From contig NZ_JAOWKX010000007.1 of assembly GCF_025751585.1 (NCBI RefSeq), positions 1 through 64,000 on the forward strand: 64,000 nucleotides of DNA, written 5' to 3'. Positions within the stretch are counted from its first letter, which is position 1. Every line of letters starts with the position of its first letter. Below the pieces are notes generated by a model that was given only the letters and a program-made list of their open reading frames with translations, made no database searches and was not told where the DNA came from. Of the stretch, positions 37,157-44,822 are shown piece after piece. This DNA is from Fluctibacter corallii (GTDB taxonomy: Bacteria > Pseudomonadota > Gammaproteobacteria > Enterobacterales > Alteromonadaceae). Both the position numbers and the translations under genes were made by a program.

Positions 37157-37324
37157 ATGAAAGCAAAACAGAATATTTTTGCTCAACGCGTAGCATCAAA
37201 ATCTGAAGTTAAGATGGATAAAAAATGGAAAGCCACAAACCAACCTGCAGTCGCTGGATGCTCAGGTCCTGATATGCGAGCGGACTCTAGACGTGGATCA
37301 CGAGATAACGGTATGTGGTGTTAA
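37157..37324 (+). CDS. RiPP precursor peptide 2 (55 residues)
   Basis: A tandem homologue of precursor 1 with the same length and the same AAGGAG ribosome site (37143-37148). It differs at 11 of 55 positions: 14, 27-29, 32, 40, 42, 43, 46, 48 and 53. The C-terminal end is GCSGPDMRADSRRGSRDNGMWC. The invariant Cys35, Cys55, Asp39, Asp50, Ser36 and Ser44 define the probable modified core. Amino-acid changes cluster in the C-terminal half while residues 1-13 are identical, the usual leader/core pattern. The tandem copy arose by duplication of a unit containing promoter-proximal sequence, gene and stem-loop. Confidence 0.9.
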   Translation: MKAKQNIFAQRVASKSEVKMDKKWKATNQPAVAGCSGPDMRADSRRGSRDNGMWC

Positions 37325-37342
37325 TAAACAGTACCATTGAAT

Positions 37343-37371
37343 CTAAGTAGCTCAATTTTAGAGCTACTTAG
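37343..37371 (+). terminator. Stem-loop after precursor 2
   Basis: Perfect 11-bp stem CTAAGTAGCTC / GAGCTACTTAG with loop AATTTTA, 18 bp after the stop; stem sequence shared with the hairpin after precursor 1. No long T-run, so read-through into the ATP-grasp gene is plausible. Confidence 0.65.
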
Positions 37372-37436
37372 CAAAGGGAGTTTTATCACTCTAAAGTAAA
37401 CTTGGCAGGAAATACGTCATAGTAAAGGAGTCAGCG

Positions 37437-37450
37437 TTTAAGCGCTTAAA
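37437..37450. promoter_or_regulatory. Palindrome before the ATP-grasp gene
   Basis: TTTAAGCGCTTAAA is a perfect 14-bp palindrome 10 bp upstream of the ATP-grasp ATG. It could be a regulator-binding site; no cognate regulator is encoded in the locus. Confidence 0.35.
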
Positions 37451-37460
37451 TTCAAAGGAT

Positions 37461-38438
37461 ATGAAAAAAATTCTCATTCTTAGCAATCAACATGATTATC
37501 ATGTCATGCGAATGCTTGATGTACTTCGAGCGAGGCGCATTCCGTACTTTACTTTAAATTTTGACGAGTTCCCATCGAACTATGCGCTTAGCCAATACAT
37601 AAGCGGTTCCGAATCCTATTTCTCTCTTAAGCACTTACGTTCTAATGAGTGTATTCACTCAGAAGAAATTGGCGCGGTTTGGTCTAGAAAACCAGCCCCG
37701 TTTTCTTTTGGCGACAAAATTGAAGATGATTTTATTCCATTTGCCAACGCCGAATCGGAACATGCGCTTTTTAGCGCGCTGTATACTTTACCATGTTATT
37801 GGATGAACCATCCTAAGCAACTTCGAGCGGCAATGTGGAAAGGTGAGCAGCTCGTTACAGCACATCGCTTAGGATTGAATATTCCTAACACGCTCATATC
37901 GAATGATCCAGAAAGCGTAACCGCTTTTCATCAGCGTAGCGAATCTTCAATATACAAGACGATGTCTGATCCTATCATTATGGATACAGGCGATGACTAC
38001 CAAGCCGTATTTACCTCCTTGGTAAAAAATGACATGTTAGAAGACGAGGCTTCGCTCGCCTTGATTCCAAATCAGTTTCAGCATTATGTCGATAAAGCCT
38101 ATGAGCTGCGAGTAACGTACATTGATGGCACGCTTTACTCAGCAAAAATTGACTCACAGAAGCATCCTGAAAGTCGCGTTGATTGCCGACAGCACTATAT
38201 AGATATTCCCTACTCCCACTATTCATTACCTGATTTAATAACTGAAAAGTGTATAAAATTCATTCAGCACTATGGGCTTAACTACGCCGCATTAGACTTT
38301 ATTGTCACTCCTGAGGGCAGCTATGTATTTCTCGAAAACAACCCAAATGGACAGTTTCTTTTTGTTGAAGAACGCGTTTCCTCACTGCCCCTTACATCGA
38401 TAATGGCCGATGCATTAATCAAGGCTTGTAAACTATGA
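37461..38438 (+). CDS. MvdC/MvdD-like ATP-grasp RiPP maturase
   Basis: A 325-residue ATP-grasp ligase of the type that closes ester or amide macrocycles in graspetides (microviridins). The N-terminal ILILSNQHDYHVMRMLDVLRAR and GAVWSRKPAPFSF segments, the linker YWMNHPKQLRAAMWKGEQL (122-140) and the metal-binding end AALDFIVTPEG-YVFLENNPNGQF are typical. A family member would activate Asp/Glu carboxylates of the precursor with ATP. The AAAGG site is very close to ATG, suggesting weak translation. The stop overlaps the protease start (ATGA). The bond formed cannot be told from sequence. Confidence 0.88.
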   Translation: MKKILILSNQHDYHVMRMLDVLRARRIPYFTLNFDEFPSNYALSQYISGSESYFSLKHLRSNECIHSEEIGAVWSRKPAPFSFGDKIEDDFIPFANAESEHALFSALYTLPCYWMNHPKQLRAAMWKGEQLVTAHRLGLNIPNTLISNDPESVTAFHQRSESSIYKTMSDPIIMDTGDDYQAVFTSLVKNDMLEDEASLALIPNQFQHYVDKAYELRVTYIDGTLYSAKIDSQKHPESRVDCRQHYIDIPYSHYSLPDLITEKCIKFIQHYGLNYAALDFIVTPEGSYVFLENNPNGQFLFVEERVSSLPLTSIMADALIKACKL

Positions 38439-39301
38439 CCAATTACCTCATCGAATCTGTAAAAAGTGCCTTGATTTCTATTCAAGTACAGCGTAAGAAA
38501 AGTATTCTTCTCATAGCCGCTCCTCATCTTGATATTGGATTGCTCACTGAATTGTATCGTTACCGTAAGCAGATTGATCAACAAGATGAATTAGACATTG
38601 TGCTATACACAAAAGGCGGTGATGTAAACGCAACACGCAGAATTGCGCTACTACTTCATGATTTTGCTGGCGCCACTAACATCATCGTACCCTCCCATTG
38701 CCAGTCCTCAGGAACACTACTAGCATTGGCAGCGAAGCAAATCTTGTACACGCCATTATCATTATTTACGGCTATCGACCCTCATTTACATGGCAATGGA
38801 GGAGATGACTCTCAATCAATTTCTACGAATGATATTCGCTATTTTCCAAACAGCTGTGTTGATTGGTTCGGTATTGATGAATCTGAAGCAAAAACCATGT
38901 TGTCTACCCTTGCTGATTCAATTTTTGCTCCTACGCTAACAGCCTTTTACCGAACTGAACAAGAAACCTATCAAGTCGCTCAAGAGTTACTCTCTCTTCC
39001 TGCTTATTTAGAAAACACGCAAATAATGGAGATAAGTCGCTTTTTAATTAATGGGTTACATAGCCACAATTACTATTTAACAGGAGAGCAATTACAGCGC
39101 TTAGGATTGAATACTTGTGCCGCGAAAGAGCTCGAAGAGGCATGCAGCGTATTTGCCGAAAACTTACCAGCAATGATCGGAGGCGCGGCACGTGAAAATA
39201 TAGATGACACTTGGTGCGATGCGCTAATTATCTCTCCGGACTCCGTTAGCCAACGTATTAAGACACCCGATTCGATCATCACGCAATGGACACGCGCATG
39301 A
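38435..39301 (+). CDS. SDH-type (ClpP-fold) serine protease, proposed leader peptidase
   Basis: A 288-residue protein of the serine dehydrogenase proteinase (SDH, PF01972-like) group, a cytoplasmic ClpP/SppA-fold family. Seen: DIVLYTKGGDVNATRRIALLL (GG at 61-62, the strand-turn of the fold), VPSHCQSSGTLLALAAKQIL with the predicted nucleophile Ser91, and AIDPHL (113-118) matching the GPIDPQ motif of the family. No signal peptide or membrane segment. It overlaps the ATP-grasp and MauE-like genes, so it belongs to the RiPP operon. Leader cleavage is an inference from context. Confidence 0.8.
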   Translation: MTNYLIESVKSALISIQVQRKKSILLIAAPHLDIGLLTELYRYRKQIDQQDELDIVLYTKGGDVNATRRIALLLHDFAGATNIIVPSHCQSSGTLLALAAKQILYTPLSLFTAIDPHLHGNGGDDSQSISTNDIRYFPNSCVDWFGIDESEAKTMLSTLADSIFAPTLTAFYRTEQETYQVAQELLSLPAYLENTQIMEISRFLINGLHSHNYYLTGEQLQRLGLNTCAAKELEEACSVFAENLPAMIGGAARENIDDTWCDALIISPDSVSQRIKTPDSIITQWTRA

Positions 39302-39810
39302 TACTAAATACGCTAAGCGCAATCTTGCTTCTCCTGTTGGCATTCACTCTCATGTATGCGAGTTACAGTAAGTTACGACATTTTGACGAGTTCAAAGCGA
39401 ATCTTGAAATCAGCTTTTACGTACCCTCTGCTGCAAGTTTTCTCTTCGCAACAGGCATAATTGCAACAGAAGCGTGCGTGGCTATTTTGCTTTTAGCGCC
39501 CCCAACTTTCCTTCCAGTTATTCTCGTTGCCAGTGCGTTATTCGCTATTTTTTTGCTGATTTCAATTATAGGTACAGTGTCAGACAACGCGTTAACGTGT
39601 AACTGTTTCGGTGAAACTGATGAAATCAATTTCGTTGATGCCATAAGAAATAGTCTGCTTTTCTTAAGCTGCCTATTTGTGTGGTACTCGCCCCCTTTGC
39701 TAGAGTGGCACGTGATAAGCGTAGTATATGTTTGTCTATCCATTTCTCTGTTACTGGTGATTCTTAACATCAAACCTATCGTGAAGTTTTTAGGGTTACC
39801 TCTCTCATGA
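39298..39810 (+). CDS. MauE-like membrane redox protein
   Basis: About 170 residues with four hydrophobic helices. ATG 39298 is chosen because it overlaps the protease stop (ATGA) like its neighbours; an in-frame ATG at 39286 is the alternative. The SYSKLRHFDEFKANL segment after the first helix and the motif CNCFG (101-105) are those of MauE/DoxX-like proteins, which work with MauD in disulfide formation during methylamine dehydrogenase maturation. No methylamine genes are present, so here it most likely serves the two-Cys peptides. Confidence 0.82.
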   Translation: MILNTLSAILLLLLAFTLMYASYSKLRHFDEFKANLEISFYVPSAASFLFATGIIATEACVAILLLAPPTFLPVILVASALFAIFLLISIIGTVSDNALTCNCFGETDEINFVDAIRNSLLFLSCLFVWYSPPLLEWHVISVVYVCLSISLLLVILNIKPIVKFLGLPLS

Positions 39811-40346
39811 ATGACAATGAACTTCTTATCTTATTGGCCATTATCTCAAGCCTAACCGCCCTCAATTTAGCGTTGAACGTTAAACTCATTCGACACTTTC
39901 TTCACCATGAGGAAGCGCCCATGCAAAGGATCATCGAAGATGAAGAGTTTCCTGTGCTAACAGCCACACAGCTTTCTTCAGATGCCCCCTTGGCAATCCC
40001 TCGGCAGCACGTTGACACTGCGGCGGTGTTTTTACAAACCAATTGCCCTAAATGCAAAAGTAAACTACCGATGCTTGAACAAATGATTTTACGGTCAGAT
40101 GATGCCAACGTCACAATCCAAATTCTGGTGCACGACCAAATGCCAAAGTTAGACAAATTCTTTCAAAGCTCTTCCTTACAACCTCATATTGCAGTACTGA
40201 GCTATCAAGATTACTTAAGGATAAATCGTCATGAAGTGTCGCCAGCCTATGTGTTTATTAGTGAACAAAAAACCATAGAGGCGCAGGGCTTAGTCGGTGA
40301 TGATGGTTGGCGATACTTTGAAGATAATGTATTAGGAAGTGCATAA
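39807..40346 (+). CDS. Membrane-anchored thioredoxin-like protein (MauD-like)
   Basis: A 179-residue protein with one N-terminal helix (about 7-30) and a thioredoxin-like domain carrying CPKC at 80-83 in FLQTNCPKCKSKLPMLEQM. The cis-Pro region reads SPAYVFISEQ (about 147-156). This is the arrangement of MauD. The start overlaps the MauE-like stop (ATGA) and its stop overlaps the ABC start (TAATG). The MauE/MauD pair is inferred to oxidise or isomerise the precursor's two Cys. Confidence 0.82.
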   Translation: MNDNELLILLAIISSLTALNLALNVKLIRHFLHHEEAPMQRIIEDEEFPVLTATQLSSDAPLAIPRQHVDTAAVFLQTNCPKCKSKLPMLEQMILRSDDANVTIQILVHDQMPKLDKFFQSSSLQPHIAVLSYQDYLRINRHEVSPAYVFISEQKTIEAQGLVGDDGWRYFEDNVLGSA

Positions 40347-41992
40347 TGAAAAACCGCCACATGCAACGGATAGCTATTTTGGCACCCTTTACAGGGTTAG
40401 CCATTTGGGCATTAACGTTAATGGTACTGACTGCGCTAATTCAACTCTTGTTTCCACAGATCGTAAATTACTATGTAGAGGGCAACCAGCCAGATACACT
40501 GTTATCACCACTGAATATCGGGTTGTTTTTTGGTGCCATAACATTTGCTATATTAAGTGCGCTACGTTTTTATTTATTCGAGCAGTTAGGCATTAAGGCG
40601 ATTACGCGCTTTAGGCAGCAAATTCACAACCGAATTCTTGACAAGAATACGCATTTCTTTGAGCAAGCCAATATATCTGAAATGTCGTCGCGCCTAACCG
40701 TTGATACACAAGAATTAAGACAAACAATCACAATTAGCGCATCTCTATTTTTACGCGCTACGCTAATTACAGTAGGCAGCGCCGTCATGATGTTTATGAC
40801 TTCGCCTCTACTTTCTTCAATTTTATTGGTTCTCGTACCGGCCTTTTTCTTTGCAACTCGATGGCTGGGGAGTAAGTTAGATACCTATTCTCAGCGGGTA
40901 CAAAATAATCTCGCAAAAACCAGCCAGGTTGCTTTCGACAATTTTAACTGTCACATACTCACAAAAATATATAACTTTAAAGCTCAGGCAAATCATCGAT
41001 ACGAAGATGCACAACAGAAATACTACACCTCTGCCACGGATGAAAATCGGCTATTTGCCGGCTTTCAGGCGACGTTTACCGGTTTAGTCTATGCAAGCAT
41101 GATCACAATGCTGATTGTTGGAAGCTTTTTGGTTTCAAAAAATACACTCACAGTGGGTGAGTTGACTGCCTTCGTTTTGTATTTAGGTATGGCCTATACA
41201 AGCCTTAATGGAATGTCTGGTTTTTGGGCTGAATGGATGCAATCTGTGGGTGCCACTCAATACCTTTTTGATATATTGAATGAAGATAGCAATAACGACG
41301 TCATCTCAAGTAAAGAAGCGATTGTAGCGGGTGATATTCAACTTAGTTCACTTTCGTTTACTTACCCACAGCAGGCTTCTAAACCTGTTATAAAAGAGTT
41401 GAACGCGCGCTTTGAATACGGAAAATGTACCGCTCTTGTTGGGCCATCAGGTGCAGGAAAGTCCACACTGATTAAGTTACTCATGGGGCTGTACGAGCCC
41501 ACAAACGGTCATATTTGTATCGGCGAACAACGCATTGAAAGAAAACATATCCCTGCGCTCAGAGGCGCGATTGCATACGTTGAACAAGACCCTGTGCTGT
41601 TTAACGCATCCATTTTAGAAAACCTTCAATTTGCAGCGGGAAGCACGCCACCGCCTCCACTCGAAGAGGTAATAGATGCATGTAAACGTGCTAATGCACA
41701 CGATTTCATTTCTAAATTGCCCAACGGATATCACACACTTATTGGAGATCGAGGAGGGCAATTATCAGGTGGTCAAAAACAAAGAATTGCCATTGCCCGC
41801 GCTTTTCTCAAAAAAGCCAACATTGTGATTCTTGATGAATTCACCAGCGCTCTAGATGAAGAAAACCAAACACTACTCAATGATGCAATTGCTGCTCTCA
41901 AAAAAGACAAGATGGTGATATATATTACCCACAAACCGACGCAAATAGAATTGGCTGACAATATTGTTTACGTAGAACCACAACCATGTTGA
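40346..41992 (+). CDS. ABC transporter, fused permease-ATPase, RiPP exporter
   Basis: A 548-residue half-transporter: six helices (about 12-290) followed by an ATPase with Walker A GPSGAGKST (366-374), LSGGQKQRIAIARA and Walker B IVILDEFTSALD. It has no N-terminal C39 peptidase domain, so it cannot remove a leader itself; a separate peptidase is encoded upstream. Last gene of the coupled set. Walker B reads DEF where DEP is commoner, not expected to abolish activity. Exporting the mature peptide, or providing self-immunity, is the likely role. Confidence 0.9.
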   Translation: MKNRHMQRIAILAPFTGLAIWALTLMVLTALIQLLFPQIVNYYVEGNQPDTLLSPLNIGLFFGAITFAILSALRFYLFEQLGIKAITRFRQQIHNRILDKNTHFFEQANISEMSSRLTVDTQELRQTITISASLFLRATLITVGSAVMMFMTSPLLSSILLVLVPAFFFATRWLGSKLDTYSQRVQNNLAKTSQVAFDNFNCHILTKIYNFKAQANHRYEDAQQKYYTSATDENRLFAGFQATFTGLVYASMITMLIVGSFLVSKNTLTVGELTAFVLYLGMAYTSLNGMSGFWAEWMQSVGATQYLFDILNEDSNNDVISSKEAIVAGDIQLSSLSFTYPQQASKPVIKELNARFEYGKCTALVGPSGAGKSTLIKLLMGLYEPTNGHICIGEQRIERKHIPALRGAIAYVEQDPVLFNASILENLQFAAGSTPPPPLEEVIDACKRANAHDFISKLPNGYHTLIGDRGGQLSGGQKQRIAIARAFLKKANIVILDEFTSALDEENQTLLNDAIAALKKDKMVIYITHKPTQIELADNIVYVEPQPC

Positions 41993-42078
41993 AAACGTTC
42001 GTTATATTGATGCTAACGAACGCCTTTATGAAATATCGTCTCATCTAGCGCGGTTAATCGACTCACGTTACACACGCG

Positions 42079-43203
42079 TTAATGCACTTGTGCTATGGCT
42101 TGCTCAACACGTTGCTCACATTGATATACTCCAGGCAACGTGGCGCAGTATTCTCCGGCATCTGCCAAAGCATTGCTCTCGCTTTGTCTCAATGCAAACT
42201 CCGCTTCTAACGCGGGTTTCTCCGCCTCTGTTGCCACGGCAATGAAGGCTTTAAGCCGTTCAATTTCGTCATTCACTAAATCCTGATACCCCCGCAACCT
42301 GCCAGATATCCGTAAATAATCCGCTGGCATATTATTGGCAGAGGCTGGAATTAACGTCATGTGGCCTGACTTCTCGTAAGGTTCTACAGTGTACTTAATG
42401 GGTTTGAGCAGTTCAGGGGTAAGATCTGAAGCATAGTTACCGCCAGCCAATAAATAACTAAATAACTGATCTGCATAATCTGTACACGCACTGATATCGG
42501 TGCCTCGGCAATACTTAGATGTGCCTATAGATTGTAAATAGGGTGTCAGTCCGCCATCTGTATGTACTTGCACACTGTACACCGCATTTTTTATCGCATT
42601 AGAGAATTCTTTGGTTTTCGTGATGGTTTTTTTGAAAAATAACACCCTTATTTTAATCTTAGTTTGAAACCACTCGTATTCGGTTTTGTCTCTGAAATAA
42701 AGCTTGGCTGTTACATATAAATTAGCGCCTTTTGTCAGGCTGTGAATGTAACTATCACCGCAACGCCCAACGACGGCGGCGGGATCGGTATGAATAAGGG
42801 AGGCTATTTCATCGGTAATGCGGCGATTTTCCAAAGAGTAATTTCCGCCGTTGTAATTGAGCATCAAGGTTGATGCAATACTGTTGCGGTTTTCAGTGGT
42901 TTTTTTACGCATTGAAAATTTCGCTGAGCCGCCAAAAATAACGAAATTAACGCTGCCTCGCACACTCCCACTAACAGAATTCATCATCGTAGTGCTGTCC
43001 ATGCCCTGTTGAAACGCTAGCTCTCCCTGACTCCCTCCCTGAAATATCCAGTCTCCTGTTACACATGGGCTTAAAGGCATATTCACTTCACTGGAGAATC
43101 CCATACCCAGTGTTTCTTTATTGGTGCCTAAAGCGTAAAAGGTATCGCCATAAGTAAAAGATGCATACAGGCACGAACATAAAAGTAGTAGTCTGGCTTT
43201 CAT
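42079..43203 (-). CDS. CDC/MACPF-like exported protein C (374 residues)
   Basis: ATG 43203 is used, giving signal peptide MKARLLLLCSCLYASFTYG; the longer frame starts at TTG. It is the most divergent of three paralogues in this operon. The shared pattern is visible: CGDSYIHSLTKGANLYVTAKLYF aligns with the YG strand of the other two, and VYSVQVHTDGGLTPYLQSI aligns with their GG motif. The Cys pair after the GG motif (SKYCRGTDISAC) and the C-terminal YCATLPGVYQC are also conserved. These fit the CDC/MACPF pore-forming fold. There is no CDC undecapeptide or domain 4. Assignment is by pattern and should be read as a family resemblance. Confidence 0.6.
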   Translation of the reverse strand: MKARLLLLCSCLYASFTYGDTFYALGTNKETLGMGFSSEVNMPLSPCVTGDWIFQGGSQGELAFQQGMDSTTMMNSVSGSVRGSVNFVIFGGSAKFSMRKKTTENRNSIASTLMLNYNGGNYSLENRRITDEIASLIHTDPAAVVGRCGDSYIHSLTKGANLYVTAKLYFRDKTEYEWFQTKIKIRVLFFKKTITKTKEFSNAIKNAVYSVQVHTDGGLTPYLQSIGTSKYCRGTDISACTDYADQLFSYLLAGGNYASDLTPELLKPIKYTVEPYEKSGHMTLIPASANNMPADYLRISGRLRGYQDLVNDEIERLKAFIAVATEAEKPALEAEFALRQSESNALADAGEYCATLPGVYQCEQRVEQAIAQVH

Positions 43204-43229
43204 ATTGCTGTCCAATCATGGTTTGCGAA

Positions 43230-43257
43230 AAAGAGAGGAACGCCCGTCCCTCTCTTT
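43230..43257 (-). terminator. Hairpin between CDC-like genes B and C
   Basis: Stem AAAGAGAGG / CCTCTCTTT with a short TTTTT on the minus strand. It lies upstream of the last gene and may attenuate its expression. Confidence 0.5.
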
Positions 43258-43295
43258 CTTAACGTTTTGCTAGTTTTTATAACTAACCATTTTGG

Positions 43296-44810
43296 CTATT
43301 CAAACGCAGAGCCGTATGTATCCAATGCGGTTTTACACGGTACCCAAACCATAACACCTGAAGCCGGATCCTCTGCATCAACGAATGCTGGCGCCCAACC
43401 AAGGTTACGGAAACCAAGAGAAGTATCGTTGTCTTCTACACCAAAATTTGCTGTTGCTTCCCGTGCATTTTCACACTTAAAGAATGTAGATAATGACTGC
43501 GACGGAATATTTAAGTCATTCAGGCTGTAGGCTTCAATACATGGAACATCTGATGCACCGCACGAACTTTGGTAATTCGACCAATTGTCAGCGCAGGCCG
43601 TCCCGTAAGGATTATCGCGGCAGCGCAGGGCATATTCGTGATAAACCCAAGCATTATTGTAAGCCGCATCTTTTACTGCTTGGGCTTTGGTGCGTTGCTC
43701 GTCTGTCATCCAGCTTGAGTATTTCGCCAGTACAGAACGGGCGCGGTGCTCGTGATTTACCGACTTTTTGAACTGTTCTTCGAGCCAAATAGTGCGGTAT
43801 GTGGTTTCAAAACGGATCTCTTGCTCGTCAGCAGCCAACCGTTTTACATCCAAAGTACTGGCATTGTATGGCACCGCTTTATAACGCACGACGTTATAGT
43901 CAGACAATCCATTAAACTGCTTACCAAAATCATTTTTCGCGTAATTTACAGCTTGCTCGAATAACGTAAAGCACGGTTCATAGTTGTCTAACGAACACGA
44001 AATTATGTTGTTAGGGATCACATTGAGTAATCGCGTCGGCTCGCCGCCTTTCTGCAAGGCTCTAACCGTAATACGTACACTCTTTTTCAGATCCTCATCA
44101 ATATAATTAAGTTTTCCATCGACACTAATGCCAATATTTCCCGCGCCATAGCTCACGCCCAAATAGCCGCCTATTTCGCTTTTGTGCTGTTCACTTAAAT
44201 ACTCAATTTTCATATTAATAAGTAACTGCGCACCGTACTCAATTTCAGTGATGAAACTATCGCCGGCTAAGCTCATCAATTTACTTTGATAATTGTTTGC
44301 CAACTCCTCACCTACGGGTGACAAAGTAAACCCCGTATTCGTATTGAGCGGTTGAAGCACGCGCTTCTTAGGCGTGAGGGTTGCCTGAAACGTGTATGTG
44401 TTTGAAAACTCCGTAGAGGCGACTTCTTTGGCTAAGTGCCCACCTGCATTCACACGTACAACGGGGAAGCCAACATCGACATCCACGTTACCGTTTAATT
44501 GGCTTAGCACGTCGTCGTACGAGGCATTGTTGATTAGTTCAAACTGCACCTGCGTGTTACCCAAGTTCTCGACCACCGTGCCAGCCACGGGCTGCACATT
44601 TAAAAACTCTTTGGTGTCAGTGTTAAAAGCTGTGCCAAGAATGACATGATCGTTCATCAACCCTGGAATTAACGTTTGATTGATATTACTTGCTGACAAA
44701 CTCTGCTTCGCTTGTTCTATTGCCTTCGCTTCCGCTTTCATGTGTACGTCTGATTGCGCGAGCGCAGTTCCTGAGGCCAACATCAGCCCTAATAAACATG
44801 TTGCTTTCAT
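43296..44810 (-). CDS. CDC/MACPF-like exported protein B (504 residues)
   Basis: Signal peptide 1-19 (ending ALA). A pore-forming-like core aligns end to end with protein A: LGTAF near 58-62, a helical-bundle-like segment (about 95-130), strand FQATLTPKKRVLQP (about 141-154), FITEIEYGAQLLINMKIEY (186-204), a long amphipathic segment (about 205-245) and VRALQKGGEPTRLLNVI (GG 255-256). In CDCs the equivalents are the HB1 hairpin, the YGR strand, HB2 and the LGG strand. A 200-residue Cys-rich C-terminal part follows, longer than in its paralogues. GGAGG lies before the ATG. Confidence 0.65.
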   Translation of the reverse strand: MKATCLLGLMLASGTALAQSDVHMKAEAKAIEQAKQSLSASNINQTLIPGLMNDHVILGTAFNTDTKEFLNVQPVAGTVVENLGNTQVQFELINNASYDDVLSQLNGNVDVDVGFPVVRVNAGGHLAKEVASTEFSNTYTFQATLTPKKRVLQPLNTNTGFTLSPVGEELANNYQSKLMSLAGDSFITEIEYGAQLLINMKIEYLSEQHKSEIGGYLGVSYGAGNIGISVDGKLNYIDEDLKKSVRITVRALQKGGEPTRLLNVIPNNIISCSLDNYEPCFTLFEQAVNYAKNDFGKQFNGLSDYNVVRYKAVPYNASTLDVKRLAADEQEIRFETTYRTIWLEEQFKKSVNHEHRARSVLAKYSSWMTDEQRTKAQAVKDAAYNNAWVYHEYALRCRDNPYGTACADNWSNYQSSCGASDVPCIEAYSLNDLNIPSQSLSTFFKCENAREATANFGVEDNDTSLGFRNLGWAPAFVDAEDPASGVMVWVPCKTALDTYGSAFE

Positions 44811-44822
44811 GATGCCTCCAGA

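Noticed and set aside
39298..40346. MauE and thioredoxin-like genes as methylamine dehydrogenase maturation
   Set aside because: No mauA/mauB or MauG gene in the operon; translational coupling ties them to the RiPP genes.
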